The notes below the pieces were generated by a model. It saw only the letters and a program-made list of their open reading frames with translations. It was not told the origin of the DNA and did no database searches. The position numbers and the translations under genes are program-made. 64,000 bases of DNA from Synergistes jonesii (GTDB lineage: Bacteria; Synergistota; Synergistia; Synergistales; Synergistaceae), in assembly GCF_000712295.1 (NCBI RefSeq), contig NZ_JMKI01000047.1, positions 89,905 to 153,904 on the forward strand, written 5' to 3'. How positions within the stretch are numbered: the first letter of the stretch is position 1; every line of letters starts with the position of its first letter. Positions 24,186 through 32,416 of this stretch are shown here, piece after piece.

Positions 24186-25514
24186 ATGATCGACCTCCAC
24201 AATCCCGACTGGAGCGGCGCTTCGCTGAAAATCAAAGAAGCGGCCTCTCTCGATCCCTTCGAATACGGCCTTGAATACGGCTCGCCGGCGCGCGGGCTGT
24301 GGAATATCGTGCACACGGGGATGCTGCTGCCTGAGAGCCATCAGATATTCGTATGCGCGCAGGGCTGTCTGCGCGGCGTGGTCCTGACCGCGGCGGAGAT
24401 GAACGCGCAGGATAGGTTTTCTACGGTGGCGGTATGCGAGAACAACGTCCTCGACGGCGACATGGAATCTCTTATAATCGACGGCGTCGCCGACGTCATC
24501 CGCAAGCTGCCGCGGAAGCCCAAAGCCGTGCTCGTCTTCACGAGCTGCATCCACAACTTTATGGGCTGCGATCTGAAATACGTTTATTCGCAGCTCCGCG
24601 GACGCTTCCCCGATATTTATTTCACGGACTGCTACATGTATCCGATAATGCGCAAGACGAAGACGCCGCCGGATCCGATGATGCGCATGAGGCTCTACAG
24701 CTTCCTGCCGAAGTCCGCACATTGCGACGCGGAAAGCGTCAATATCATCGGGAACAACTACCCGACGGAAGACTCCTCCGACTTCGCGCGGATGCTGCGC
24801 GGCGCGGGTTACGAAATACGCGACATCACGCGCTGCCGCAGCTGGGAGGAGTACCGGAAGATGGGTGAAAGCCGACTGAACGTCGGCTATATGCCTCCCG
24901 CGCTTCCGGCGCTGCGCGACCTTAAAGAGCGCCTATGTATGGATTATATTTATATGCCTCTTTCCTATGATTACGAAGAGATAAGGAAGAGTATCCAGGC
25001 TCTATCCGAACGCCTCGATATTCCCGAAATAAACGCCGCGCTGCTAGAAGCCGACGCGGAGCGCGCGCTTGAGGCGGCGAAGCGCCTCCTCCGCGATACG
25101 CCCGTCGTGCTCGACTACACCGCGACGCCGCGCCCGCTCGGCCTCGCGGAGCTGCTGCTGGATCACGGCTTCAACGTCCGCACCGTTTACGCCGACGCGT
25201 TCATCGCCGAGGAGCGCCCTGCCTTCGACCGCCTGCGCGAAAAATTTCCCGAGCTTGAGCTGCGCGCGACCGTCCATCCCAAGATGGGGCTGCTGCCGCG
25301 CGCCGCGGCGAATCGCGATGAGAAAGTACTGGCGATCGGACAGAAGGCGGCGTATTTCGAAGACACCACTTACTTCGTGAACATGCTCGAATGCGGCGGC
25401 TATTGGGGTTTCGACGGAATTTTGCGCGTCGCCGAAGAGATATGCGACGCCTTCGTCGAAGAAAAAGATACGAAAAAAATTATACAGGTCAAGGGCTGGG
25501 GGTGCTGCTGTTGA
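24186..25514 (+). CDS. Nitrogenase component 1-like protein, NifD-like subunit
   Basis: This 442-residue protein belongs to the nitrogenase component 1 (Oxidored_nitro) family. Cysteines Cys57/Cys61 (FVCAQGC), Cys84 (VAVCENN) and Cys121 (FTSCIHNFMGC) occupy places like the three P-cluster ligands of NifD, so a bridging Fe-S cluster is likely. I do not find counterparts of the FeMo-cofactor ligands. The C-terminus ends GWGCCC, an unusual three-cysteine tail. The ATG at 24186 lies just after the preceding stop; GTG 24177 is an alternative. It should pair with the next gene product as a heterodimer and take electrons from the NifH-like protein. The substrate is unknown. Confidence 0.85.
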   Translation: MIDLHNPDWSGASLKIKEAASLDPFEYGLEYGSPARGLWNIVHTGMLLPESHQIFVCAQGCLRGVVLTAAEMNAQDRFSTVAVCENNVLDGDMESLIIDGVADVIRKLPRKPKAVLVFTSCIHNFMGCDLKYVYSQLRGRFPDIYFTDCYMYPIMRKTKTPPDPMMRMRLYSFLPKSAHCDAESVNIIGNNYPTEDSSDFARMLRGAGYEIRDITRCRSWEEYRKMGESRLNVGYMPPALPALRDLKERLCMDYIYMPLSYDYEEIRKSIQALSERLDIPEINAALLEADAERALEAAKRLLRDTPVVLDYTATPRPLGLAELLLDHGFNVRTVYADAFIAEERPAFDRLREKFPELELRATVHPKMGLLPRAAANRDEKVLAIGQKAAYFEDTTYFVNMLECGGYWGFDGILRVAEEICDAFVEEKDTKKIIQVKGWGCCC

Positions 25515-26647
25515 AACAGACCTGCGCTATTCTGTCGACCTACGCGGCCGACGTTTCCGGCGTCTGCTCGGCGCTCTACGAAATGGGCGGGATGACCGTG
25601 ATGCACGACGCCTCAGGCTGCAATTCGACCTACAACACGCACGACGAGCCGCGCTGGTACGATATGCCGTCGATGGTCTTCATCTCGGCTCTCGCCGAGG
25701 TCGACGCCGTGATGGGCGACGACGAAAAACTCATAGGCGACGTCTGCCGCGCCGCGGAAGAGCTTCGCCCGCGCTTCGTCGCGCTCGCCGGCACGCCGAT
25801 CCCGATGATGATGGGAACGGATTTCAAAGGCGTCGCGCGTCTGATAGAAAGCCGCACGGGAATACCGACGTTCGGCTTTGCGACGAACGGGATGCACTCC
25901 TACAACAAGGGCGCGTCTACGGCGCTGGCCGCCGTCGCGGAGCGTTTCTGCGATCCATCGCTTTCGCGGCGTGAGCTGGCGGCGGAGGAGGCGCCGGAGG
26001 TCAATCTGCTCGGCGTCACGCCTCTTGATTTTTCCGTCACCGGCAACGTCGAAGCGATGAAAAAATCCTTCGTGGACGCCGGCTTTCGCGTCAACAGCTG
26101 TTGGGCGATGGGCGACGGCTGGGAGCGGCTGATGGAGGCCGGAAGGGCTCATGTGAACGTCGTCGTCTCATCGTGCGGCGAAGGGTTGGCGAAGGTCCTG
26201 CGCGAAAAATACGCCATTCCAGCAGTGACGGGAATACCGATCGGCGCGGCCGCGCAGCGGGAGCTATTCGACGCGGCGCGCGCGGCGGCGAGGGACGGAA
26301 ATGACAGAAAAATGCCCGCGCCCGACGCGGAAGGCGCGGAGTTTATCGTCGTAGGCGAGCCGGTGCAAAGCGCCGAGATAGCGCGCGCGCTGCACCGCGA
26401 TTTTGGAATCGAAAGCGTCGGCGCGATTTCACCTCTCGATTTTCCCGACGAGGACAAGATATTCGCTCAATTGAAAAACGCTCGCACGGTAATCGCCGAC
26501 CCGCTTTACAAGCCGGCCCTGCCTAAGGGCTGCCGCTTCCTTTCTCTGCCCCACGAGGGCTATTCGGGAAGGATTTTCAGGGATCAGATTCCGCTCATCA
26601 TGGGCGGAAATTTTAACGAATGGATTAAAAAGGAGCTTTCTCTATGA
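25511..26647 (+). CDS. Nitrogenase component 1-like protein, NifK-like subunit
   Basis: This 378-residue second component 1 homologue has Cys5, Cys19 (SGVCSALYEMGG) and Cys37 (HDASGCNSTYNTHDEPRW) in the N-terminal region. At the place where NifK has its third cluster cysteine it reads ALAGTPIPMMMGTDF with no Cys. This suggests an altered or smaller cluster, or one held asymmetrically with the NifD-like subunit. TTG 25511 overlaps the preceding stop codon (TTGA) and follows GGGGGT. The stop overlaps the binding-protein start (ATGA). Length and layout resemble the non-fixing nitrogenase-like families rather than true NifK (over 500). Confidence 0.83.
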   Translation: MKQTCAILSTYAADVSGVCSALYEMGGMTVMHDASGCNSTYNTHDEPRWYDMPSMVFISALAEVDAVMGDDEKLIGDVCRAAEELRPRFVALAGTPIPMMMGTDFKGVARLIESRTGIPTFGFATNGMHSYNKGASTALAAVAERFCDPSLSRRELAAEEAPEVNLLGVTPLDFSVTGNVEAMKKSFVDAGFRVNSCWAMGDGWERLMEAGRAHVNVVVSSCGEGLAKVLREKYAIPAVTGIPIGAAAQRELFDAARAAARDGNDRKMPAPDAEGAEFIVVGEPVQSAEIARALHRDFGIESVGAISPLDFPDEDKIFAQLKNARTVIADPLYKPALPKGCRFLSLPHEGYSGRIFRDQIPLIMGGNFNEWIKKELSL

Positions 26648-27735
26648 AAAAGTTTATTGCTTTACTTATCTGTGCAGCGCTGTTGACGATTTCGGCGGGC
26701 GCGGAAGCGTCGCACATTATAACGGACCACGCCGGCGACAGCGTCGCCGTGCCGGAAAAGATCGAGCGCATCGCGGTGGCGGGGATACTGCCGTTCCCGT
26801 CGGTGCTCACGGTGTTTTTAGGCTCGGCTGAGAAGCTCGTCGGCATACCGCCTGCGTCGATGGGCGCGGCGAAGGCCGGCCTGCTGGGTGAAATTTTCCC
26901 CGAGATACTGAAGGCTGAGACGAATTTCACGTCTGGGCTCGACCTCAACATCGAAGAGTTGATGCGCCTGCGTCCGGACATAGTCTTTTACCTCGCCGGC
27001 AACAAGGAGATGGGCAGAATGATAAAAAACGCCGGCTTGACCGCCGTGGCGATATCGCCGACTAAATGGGATTACGATGTGATGCGCACGTACGACGAAT
27101 GGATAAAGACGCTGAGCTCCATCTTCCCGGAGAACAAAAAGGCGGAAGCCGCCTCCTCGTACAGCCGGGGCATCTACGGCGACGTGCAGAAGAGGGTGAA
27201 GAACGTTATGCCGGAAGAGCGCAAAAAAGTCCTCTTCCTCTTCCAGTACGACGACAAGCGCATGGTGACGTCGGGGCGCAGCTTCTTCGGGCAATACTGG
27301 TGCGACGCCATAGGCGCCAAGAATGCGGCCGAGGAGGTGCCGGCGGACAACGCTAACGCCGTCATCACGATGGAGCAGGTATATAGGTGGAATCCCGACG
27401 TGATCTTCATAACGAACTTCACGCCGGCGATGCCGGACGATCTATACAACAACAGGATAGGCGGCGACAACTGGTCCAATGTGGCGGCCGTGAAGAACCA
27501 CGCGGTCTACAAGATGCCTCTCGGCATGTACCGCTCTTACACGCCCGGCGCGGACACGCCGATAACCTTCATGTGGATGGCTCAGAAGGTCTACCCCGAG
27601 CTCTTCGGCAAGATAAACGTGGAGAGGGAGGCCTATTCATATTACAAAAAGATTTTTGGAATCACCCTAACGGACAAACAGCTGAAGGGTATCTTCAATC
27701 AGGGGCGCGCCTCCGCCGAAGGCTTCAGACAGTAG
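26644..27735 (+). CDS. Periplasmic binding protein of heme/cobalamin/siderophore-type ABC importer
   Basis: This 363-residue PF01497-type binding protein has a signal peptide ending near SAGAEA without a lipobox, so it is probably free in the periplasm. The body shows the family layout: ERIAVAGILPF, LVGIPPAS, NIEELMRLRPDIVFYLAG, a long connecting helix, then RWNPDVIFITNF and WMAQKVYPELF. It delivers a metal chelate or tetrapyrrole to the FecCD-type permease encoded next. The ATG overlaps the stop of the NifK-like gene, so ligand import and nitrogenase-like chemistry are tied together at translation. The ligand is not known. Confidence 0.9.
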   Translation: MKKFIALLICAALLTISAGAEASHIITDHAGDSVAVPEKIERIAVAGILPFPSVLTVFLGSAEKLVGIPPASMGAAKAGLLGEIFPEILKAETNFTSGLDLNIEELMRLRPDIVFYLAGNKEMGRMIKNAGLTAVAISPTKWDYDVMRTYDEWIKTLSSIFPENKKAEAASSYSRGIYGDVQKRVKNVMPEERKKVLFLFQYDDKRMVTSGRSFFGQYWCDAIGAKNAAEEVPADNANAVITMEQVYRWNPDVIFITNFTPAMPDDLYNNRIGGDNWSNVAAVKNHAVYKMPLGMYRSYTPGADTPITFMWMAQKVYPELFGKINVEREAYSYYKKIFGITLTDKQLKGIFNQGRASAEGFRQ

Positions 27736-27738
27736 CTG

Positions 27739-28737
27739 ATGCGTGAAAGAACCGCGTTCGCCCTGATAGCCGCCGCGCTTGTAGTTTCTCCCGTAACGGC
27801 GGTGATGGCGGGCAGATTTCCCCTTTCGGCGCACGATACGATCTCGGCGCTCTGCCCTTGGCTCTGGAGCTCCGAAGCGCCGCAGGTGGTGCGCGACGTG
27901 GTGCTGAATATACGGCTGCCGCGCGTGCTGCTCGCGATGCTTGCAGGTTCCGGGCTCGGCGTTGCGGGCGGAGCCTTTCAGGCGCTCTTTTCCAACCCGC
28001 TCGCCACTCCCGATACTCTCGGCGTGGCGACGGGCGCCTCCTTCGGCGCGGCGCTCGGCATTTTGCTCGGGCTTCCGTCGTTCGGCGTGCAGCTCTGCGC
28101 CCTTGCGTCGGGGCTCTTCGCGGTGGCGCTCGTGATGTTCGTCAGCCGCATCCGCGGCTCCTCGTCGGTGATCATGATGATACTTGCCGGCATGGTGACG
28201 AGCGCGCTCTTTTCCGCGCTCGTGTCGCTTGTGAAATACGCCGCGGATCCACAAGACGTTCTGCCTGCCGTGACCTTCTGGCTTATGGGCAGCCTTTCCG
28301 GCACCACGCGCGAAAGCGTGACGCTCGGCGCGCCTCTGATAGTCGCCGGGGTGACGGTGATATGGCTTTACCGCTGGAGGCTCAACGCTATGACCCTTTC
28401 GGAAGACGAGGCCGTTTCCCTGGGAGTAGACGTCAAGAGGACGCGCTTTGCCGTGATAGCGAGCGCGGCGGCGATAACCGCCTCCGTCGTTTCGATGTGC
28501 GGCCTTATCGGATGGGTGGGGCTGCTTATACCTCACGCTTCGCGCATGGCCTTCGGCAACGACAACAGGCGCGTCGTGCCGGCGAGCGTCGCCTTCGGCG
28601 CGCTCTTCATGCTCGCTATAGACACTGCTGCGAGGAGCTTGACGGCGTCCGAAATACCTGCGTCTATACTGACGGCCGTCATAGGAGCGCCTTTTTTCAT
28701 CTTCCTGCTGAGAAAGACGGGGGGAATCAAGGCATGA
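27739..28737 (+). CDS. FecCD-family ABC transporter permease
   Basis: This 332-residue polytopic protein of the FecCD/BtuC family has LNIRLPRVLLAMLAGSGLGVAGGAFQALFSNPLATPDTLGV-type sequence around residues 53-95. The coupling region GLIGWVGLLIPHASRM is near residue 255, and AIDTAARSL and LTAVIGAPFFIFLLRK are close to the C-terminus. About ten membrane segments are expected. It forms the membrane channel of the importer. It starts three bases after the binding-protein stop and overlaps the ATPase gene by four bases. Confidence 0.92.
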   Translation: MRERTAFALIAAALVVSPVTAVMAGRFPLSAHDTISALCPWLWSSEAPQVVRDVVLNIRLPRVLLAMLAGSGLGVAGGAFQALFSNPLATPDTLGVATGASFGAALGILLGLPSFGVQLCALASGLFAVALVMFVSRIRGSSSVIMMILAGMVTSALFSALVSLVKYAADPQDVLPAVTFWLMGSLSGTTRESVTLGAPLIVAGVTVIWLYRWRLNAMTLSEDEAVSLGVDVKRTRFAVIASAAAITASVVSMCGLIGWVGLLIPHASRMAFGNDNRRVVPASVAFGALFMLAIDTAARSLTASEIPASILTAVIGAPFFIFLLRKTGGIKA

Positions 28738-29828
28738 CGGCCGAAAATACCGCCGCCGAGCCGATGGCCCCCCTTTTTGAAGTCCGCGGCGGCTGCTTCT
28801 CCTACGGCGACGGCGACGTGCTCTGCGATATAAATTTCTGCGTCGGCGAGCCGGATATACTCTGCGTATTAGGCGCGAACGGCGCGGGAAAGACGACCCT
28901 GCTGAAATGCATGCTCGGCCTGCAGAAGTGGAAGCGCGGCGCCTCCTATCTGAGAGGCAGAAGGGTCGAAAGTATCCGGGCGAAAGAATTTTGGAGCTCC
29001 GTGGGCTACGTCCCTCAGGCGAAGCTCTCCTCCTTCGCCTATACCGTCGGCGAAATGGTGCTGCTTGGAAGGAACTCGCACATCGGCGGACTTTCAATGC
29101 CGAAGGAGCGCGACAGGGAGGCGGCGCGCGGCGCTATGGAGCTTGCCGGCGTATCGGACCTCTCCGGCAGGCTGTGCAGCAGGATAAGCGGCGGCGAATA
29201 TCAGCTTGTGCTGATAGCGCGCGCCCTTGCCGCCGAACCTCGCCTCCTTGTGCTCGACGAGCCGGAGTCGAACCTCGATTTTAAAAATCAAAAGAGGGTG
29301 CTCTCGACGATATCGACGCTCTGCAAGGAGCGCGGTATAGCCGCGATACTTAACACCCATTACCCGGAGCACGCTATGGACATCGCGCAGCGCGCCCTGC
29401 TGCTGCTCCCGGACAGGAGCGCGATATACGGCAGCGCCGCGAACGTGCTGAACGAGGAAAATTTAAAGCGCGCGTTTGAGATCGACGTATACATACACCG
29501 CTTCAAGATAGGAGGACGCGCTTACGCGAGCATCCTGCCCGTCGACGGCGAAGAAAAGAGACAGACGGAAAGGCTGAGAGAAATGGAGACAAGGATAGCG
29601 CAGATAGGAATAATAGTAGAGGACCCGGACGCGGCTGAGAAGATAAACAAGCTGCTGCACGAATACAGCGAATTTATCATAGGGCGCATGGGCATGCCGT
29701 ACAGAGAGCGCAACATTTCGATAATAAGCGTGATCATCGACGCGCCGAACGAAAAAATAAGCGCCCTCTCCGGAAAGCTCGGAATGTTTCCAGGGGTGAG
29801 CGCGAAAACGGTTTACTCAAAGCTGTGA
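28734..29828 (+). CDS. FecE-type ABC ATPase fused to a TM1266-like regulatory domain
   Basis: Residues 1 to about 275 form a FepC/BtuD-type ABC ATPase: Walker A GANGAGKTT, Q-loop GYVPQAKLS, signature ISGGEYQ, Walker B LLVLDEPESNLD and H-loop NTHYPEHA. Residues 284-364 form a separate ferredoxin/ACT-like domain with RIAQIGIIVEDPDAAEKIN, YSEFIIGRMGMPYRE and LSGKLGMFPGVSAKTVYSK. This matches the TM1266 family, small proteins often encoded with [FeFe]-hydrogenase maturation genes and proposed as regulators. The fusion suggests that transport is gated or sensed through this domain. ATGA overlap with the permease. It is the last gene of the operon. Confidence 0.85.
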   Translation: MTAENTAAEPMAPLFEVRGGCFSYGDGDVLCDINFCVGEPDILCVLGANGAGKTTLLKCMLGLQKWKRGASYLRGRRVESIRAKEFWSSVGYVPQAKLSSFAYTVGEMVLLGRNSHIGGLSMPKERDREAARGAMELAGVSDLSGRLCSRISGGEYQLVLIARALAAEPRLLVLDEPESNLDFKNQKRVLSTISTLCKERGIAAILNTHYPEHAMDIAQRALLLLPDRSAIYGSAANVLNEENLKRAFEIDVYIHRFKIGGRAYASILPVDGEEKRQTERLREMETRIAQIGIIVEDPDAAEKINKLLHEYSEFIIGRMGMPYRERNISIISVIIDAPNEKISALSGKLGMFPGVSAKTVYSKL

Positions 29829-29976
29829 TGCGGCGCTTCGTCAGGGCTTGTCGTCACAGCGAGCCCTTCAGCCCGAGCATCATGTCGCCGCCCTCGAAGA
29901 GAAATATCGGCGCGCCCGGCCTCCTCCTCGCGGCAGGGTAGGATGCAGCAGTGGCGAAAAAGCGTTGCACCGCCTA

Positions 29977-30005
29977 TTGTATGGGAGGCGCGCTGCGGAT
30001 ATACT
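29977..30005 (+). promoter_or_regulatory. Possible promoter before the metallophosphoesterase gene
   Basis: TTGTAT (29977-29982) and TATACT (30000-30005) are 17 bases apart. The expected start falls at about 30012, which is also the likely ATG, so either transcripts are nearly leaderless or the match is fortuitous. Confidence 0.35.
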
Positions 30006-30011
30006 ATTGCC

Positions 30012-31151
30012 ATGTTTATGCTGTTTCCGTTCCTTCTTCCTATATACGTGACCCTGAGGCTCCTCCTGCCGCTGCAGCTTTCGGTCCCCGTAAAAATCGC
30101 CGCTTCCTTTCTACTCTTTGCCGCGGCGCTTAAACAACAGTTCTTCATGCGCTTCGGCGGGGACTTCTTTTCGCCGGAGCTGCCGCAGTGGCTCATAGTC
30201 GCCTACGGCTGCGCGTTCAGCGCCCTATTTCTGCTCTTTGTCTTCACGCTCTGCAAGGATGTCTTTCAAATCGTGGCTTTGTCCGCGAGATTCTTCTTTC
30301 CGCGGCTGCCGCGTTTTTCTCCGACCTCCCGCGCGGCGGCGGCAATCTCCGCGCTCTCCCTGCTGCTCGCCGTCTACGGTGCTTACGAAGCGCAGCGTCT
30401 GCCGCGAGTCGTGGAGATAAAAATTCCACTAGCGAATCTGCCGCCGGAATTTGAAAACTTCAAAATCGCTCTGCTCTGCGACCTGCATATAAGCGCGTCG
30501 CGGCGCGCGGATTTTGCGCGCGCCGTCTCCGAGAGGACGAACGCACTGTCGCCCGACCTGATACTGATCGCGGGGGATTTTATCGACGGCGCGAGAGAAG
30601 TCAGAAGCGGAGACGTCCTTCCCCTCGCTGCGCTGCGCGCGCCGTGCGGAGTCTTGGGAATCCTTGGCAACCACGAATATTATTTTGGGCCAGACGAATG
30701 GATGAGCTTTTTCGAAGAAGAGCTCGGCATAAAAATGCTGCTGAACGCGCATGCGCTGATTTCGCGCGGCAACGCGGAAATCGCCGTCGCCGGCCTGGCG
30801 GACGAAGTGGCGCGCCGTTTTTCCGGCCGCGAGCCTCCGGATGTGAAGAAAGCCCTTTGGGGAATCCCTGCCGGTGTTCCGATAATACTTTTAGACCATC
30901 GGCCCGGGGCCGCGAAGAGAAACGCCGCGGCGGGCGCGGACTTGCAGCTCTCGGGGCACACGCACGGCGGTATGGCTCCCTTTCTGTCGCCCATAGTGAA
31001 AAAATTCAACGGCGGCTACCTGCGCGGCCTCTACCGCGTCGGCGCGATGAAGCTCTACGTCTCTCCCGGCACGGGCATATGGAACGGCTTTCTGCTGCGC
31101 CTCTTCGATCCTTCCGAGATAACCGTGATACTGCTTACGGCGTTGAAGTGA
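30012..31151 (+). CDS. Membrane-anchored metallophosphoesterase
   Basis: This 379-residue protein has about four N-terminal hydrophobic segments (to about residue 135) followed by a calcineurin-like phosphoesterase domain. The metal motifs are in order: CDLHIS, GDFIDG, GNHEYY and SGHTHGG. It resembles the YkuE/YaeI type, which acts on lipid-linked or nucleotide phosphodiesters at the membrane. The ATG at 30012 lacks a clear ribosome site; an in-frame ATG at 29943 would add 23 poorly conserved residues. No operon partner is evident. Confidence 0.85.
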   Translation: MFMLFPFLLPIYVTLRLLLPLQLSVPVKIAASFLLFAAALKQQFFMRFGGDFFSPELPQWLIVAYGCAFSALFLLFVFTLCKDVFQIVALSARFFFPRLPRFSPTSRAAAAISALSLLLAVYGAYEAQRLPRVVEIKIPLANLPPEFENFKIALLCDLHISASRRADFARAVSERTNALSPDLILIAGDFIDGAREVRSGDVLPLAALRAPCGVLGILGNHEYYFGPDEWMSFFEEELGIKMLLNAHALISRGNAEIAVAGLADEVARRFSGREPPDVKKALWGIPAGVPIILLDHRPGAAKRNAAAGADLQLSGHTHGGMAPFLSPIVKKFNGGYLRGLYRVGAMKLYVSPGTGIWNGFLLRLFDPSEITVILLTALK

Positions 31152-31353
31152 TTCCCTGCCGTGAAAATTTCCGGCGCATAAAAGACAGATAATCTACCGG
31201 CCGCGCTGTCGGAATACTCCGCGTTCGTCGCGCTAAACGGCAAATGTCAGATGCGCGCGGGCACTTTCTGGATGTAAAATATCAGAGGCGGCCGCGGGCT
31301 GTCGTTTTGCGACGGCCGAATCCTTTTGGCGGCGAGGCATTGGAGTGAGCGAT

Positions 31354-32199
31354 ATGGTCGGCGTTGTTGATGTTGGAGGAGGTATGCGCGCGGTGTACGG
31401 CGCTGGCGTCTTTGATTACTGTCTGGATCGCGGCATCCGCTTCGATTACGGCATCGGCGTCTCAGCCGGAGGCGCGAACATAATATCTTACCTTGCGGGA
31501 CAGAGGGGGCGGAATTACCGTTTTTACACGGAGTATTCGCTTCGGAAGGAATACATGGGCGTCGGACGCTTTCTGAAGACGGGAAATTATATCGACCTCG
31601 ATTACATCTACGGAACTCTGACGAATTCCGACGGCGAGGACCCCCTCGATTACGACGCCGTGATGAACTCGGATATCGATATGTGCATCGTCGCGACGGA
31701 CGCGGAGAGCGGGGAAGCCGTCTATTACGCCAAAAAAGATTATAAGAGGGACGACTACGGGATGATCAAAGGCTCCTGCTGCGTCCCGATCGCCGACAGG
31801 CCGTACCGTTACCGCGGAAGGCTGCTCTACGACGGCGGGCTGAGCGATCCTATCCCGCTCGAAAAGGCGCTTGCCGAAGGGTGCGACAGGGTCGTCGTCA
31901 TCCTGACGAGGCCGAGGGATTACGCCGAGAGGGAGACTCTCATCTCTTTTCTCATAAGAAAAAAATATCCTAAAGCGGCAAAGGGGCTTTCGATGCGCGC
32001 GAAACGCTACAACGCACAGCTCGCGCTCTGCAAAAGATACGAAAGCGAAGGCAGAGTCCTCATCGTTGCGCCGGATGACATAGGACGTGTGAGGATGTTG
32101 TCGAAAAACAGGAACGCGGGAAAATATCTGTACGAAAAAGGATATCGCGACGCCGAAGCGATATCGCGCTTTTTAAAAAGGGGCAGAGGACGCAAATAA
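31354..32199 (+). CDS. Patatin-like phospholipase family protein
   Basis: This 281-residue putative lipid acyl hydrolase of the RssA/YjjU type has the oxyanion-hole glycines DVGGGMRAVYGAGV, the nucleophile Ser in GVSAGG, and the catalytic Asp in YDGGLSDP. It has no signal peptide, so it probably acts in the cytoplasm or at the inner face of the membrane. The ATG at 31354 is eight bases after GGAG; the GTG at 31345 overlaps that site. It has no clear operon partner. Confidence 0.88.
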   Translation: MVGVVDVGGGMRAVYGAGVFDYCLDRGIRFDYGIGVSAGGANIISYLAGQRGRNYRFYTEYSLRKEYMGVGRFLKTGNYIDLDYIYGTLTNSDGEDPLDYDAVMNSDIDMCIVATDAESGEAVYYAKKDYKRDDYGMIKGSCCVPIADRPYRYRGRLLYDGGLSDPIPLEKALAEGCDRVVVILTRPRDYAERETLISFLIRKKYPKAAKGLSMRAKRYNAQLALCKRYESEGRVLIVAPDDIGRVRMLSKNRNAGKYLYEKGYRDAEAISRFLKRGRGRK

Positions 32200-32416
32200 A
32201 GCGCCTTGCCGGCTCGCCGACGGAATGCTGTTTAATCTATGAAATTTCAGGTCAAGATATCATCGTCGAGCGAACTGCGCCTCGAAATAAAAAAACGGCG
32301 GTGCGGTTGAGACCCATGGAAAAAATTTTCGCGATGCGGGTGTGAAATGCCGTCACTTATGTTAAAATGCTATGGTTGAACGTAGGGCGTTGGAATATTT
32401 GAAAGGGGAAAATAAA

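Noticed and set aside
23429..26647. Reading the H-D-K genes as a true nitrogenase
   Set aside because: The component 1 proteins are too short, the FeMo-cofactor ligands are not found, and no nifB/E/N or molybdate genes are present.
29830..29975. Short leftward frame ending in FEGGDMMLGLKGSL
   Set aside because: It looks protein-like for about 20 residues but has no ribosome site, is only about 38 codons long, and overlaps the end region of the ABC operon; not enough to call a gene or remnant.
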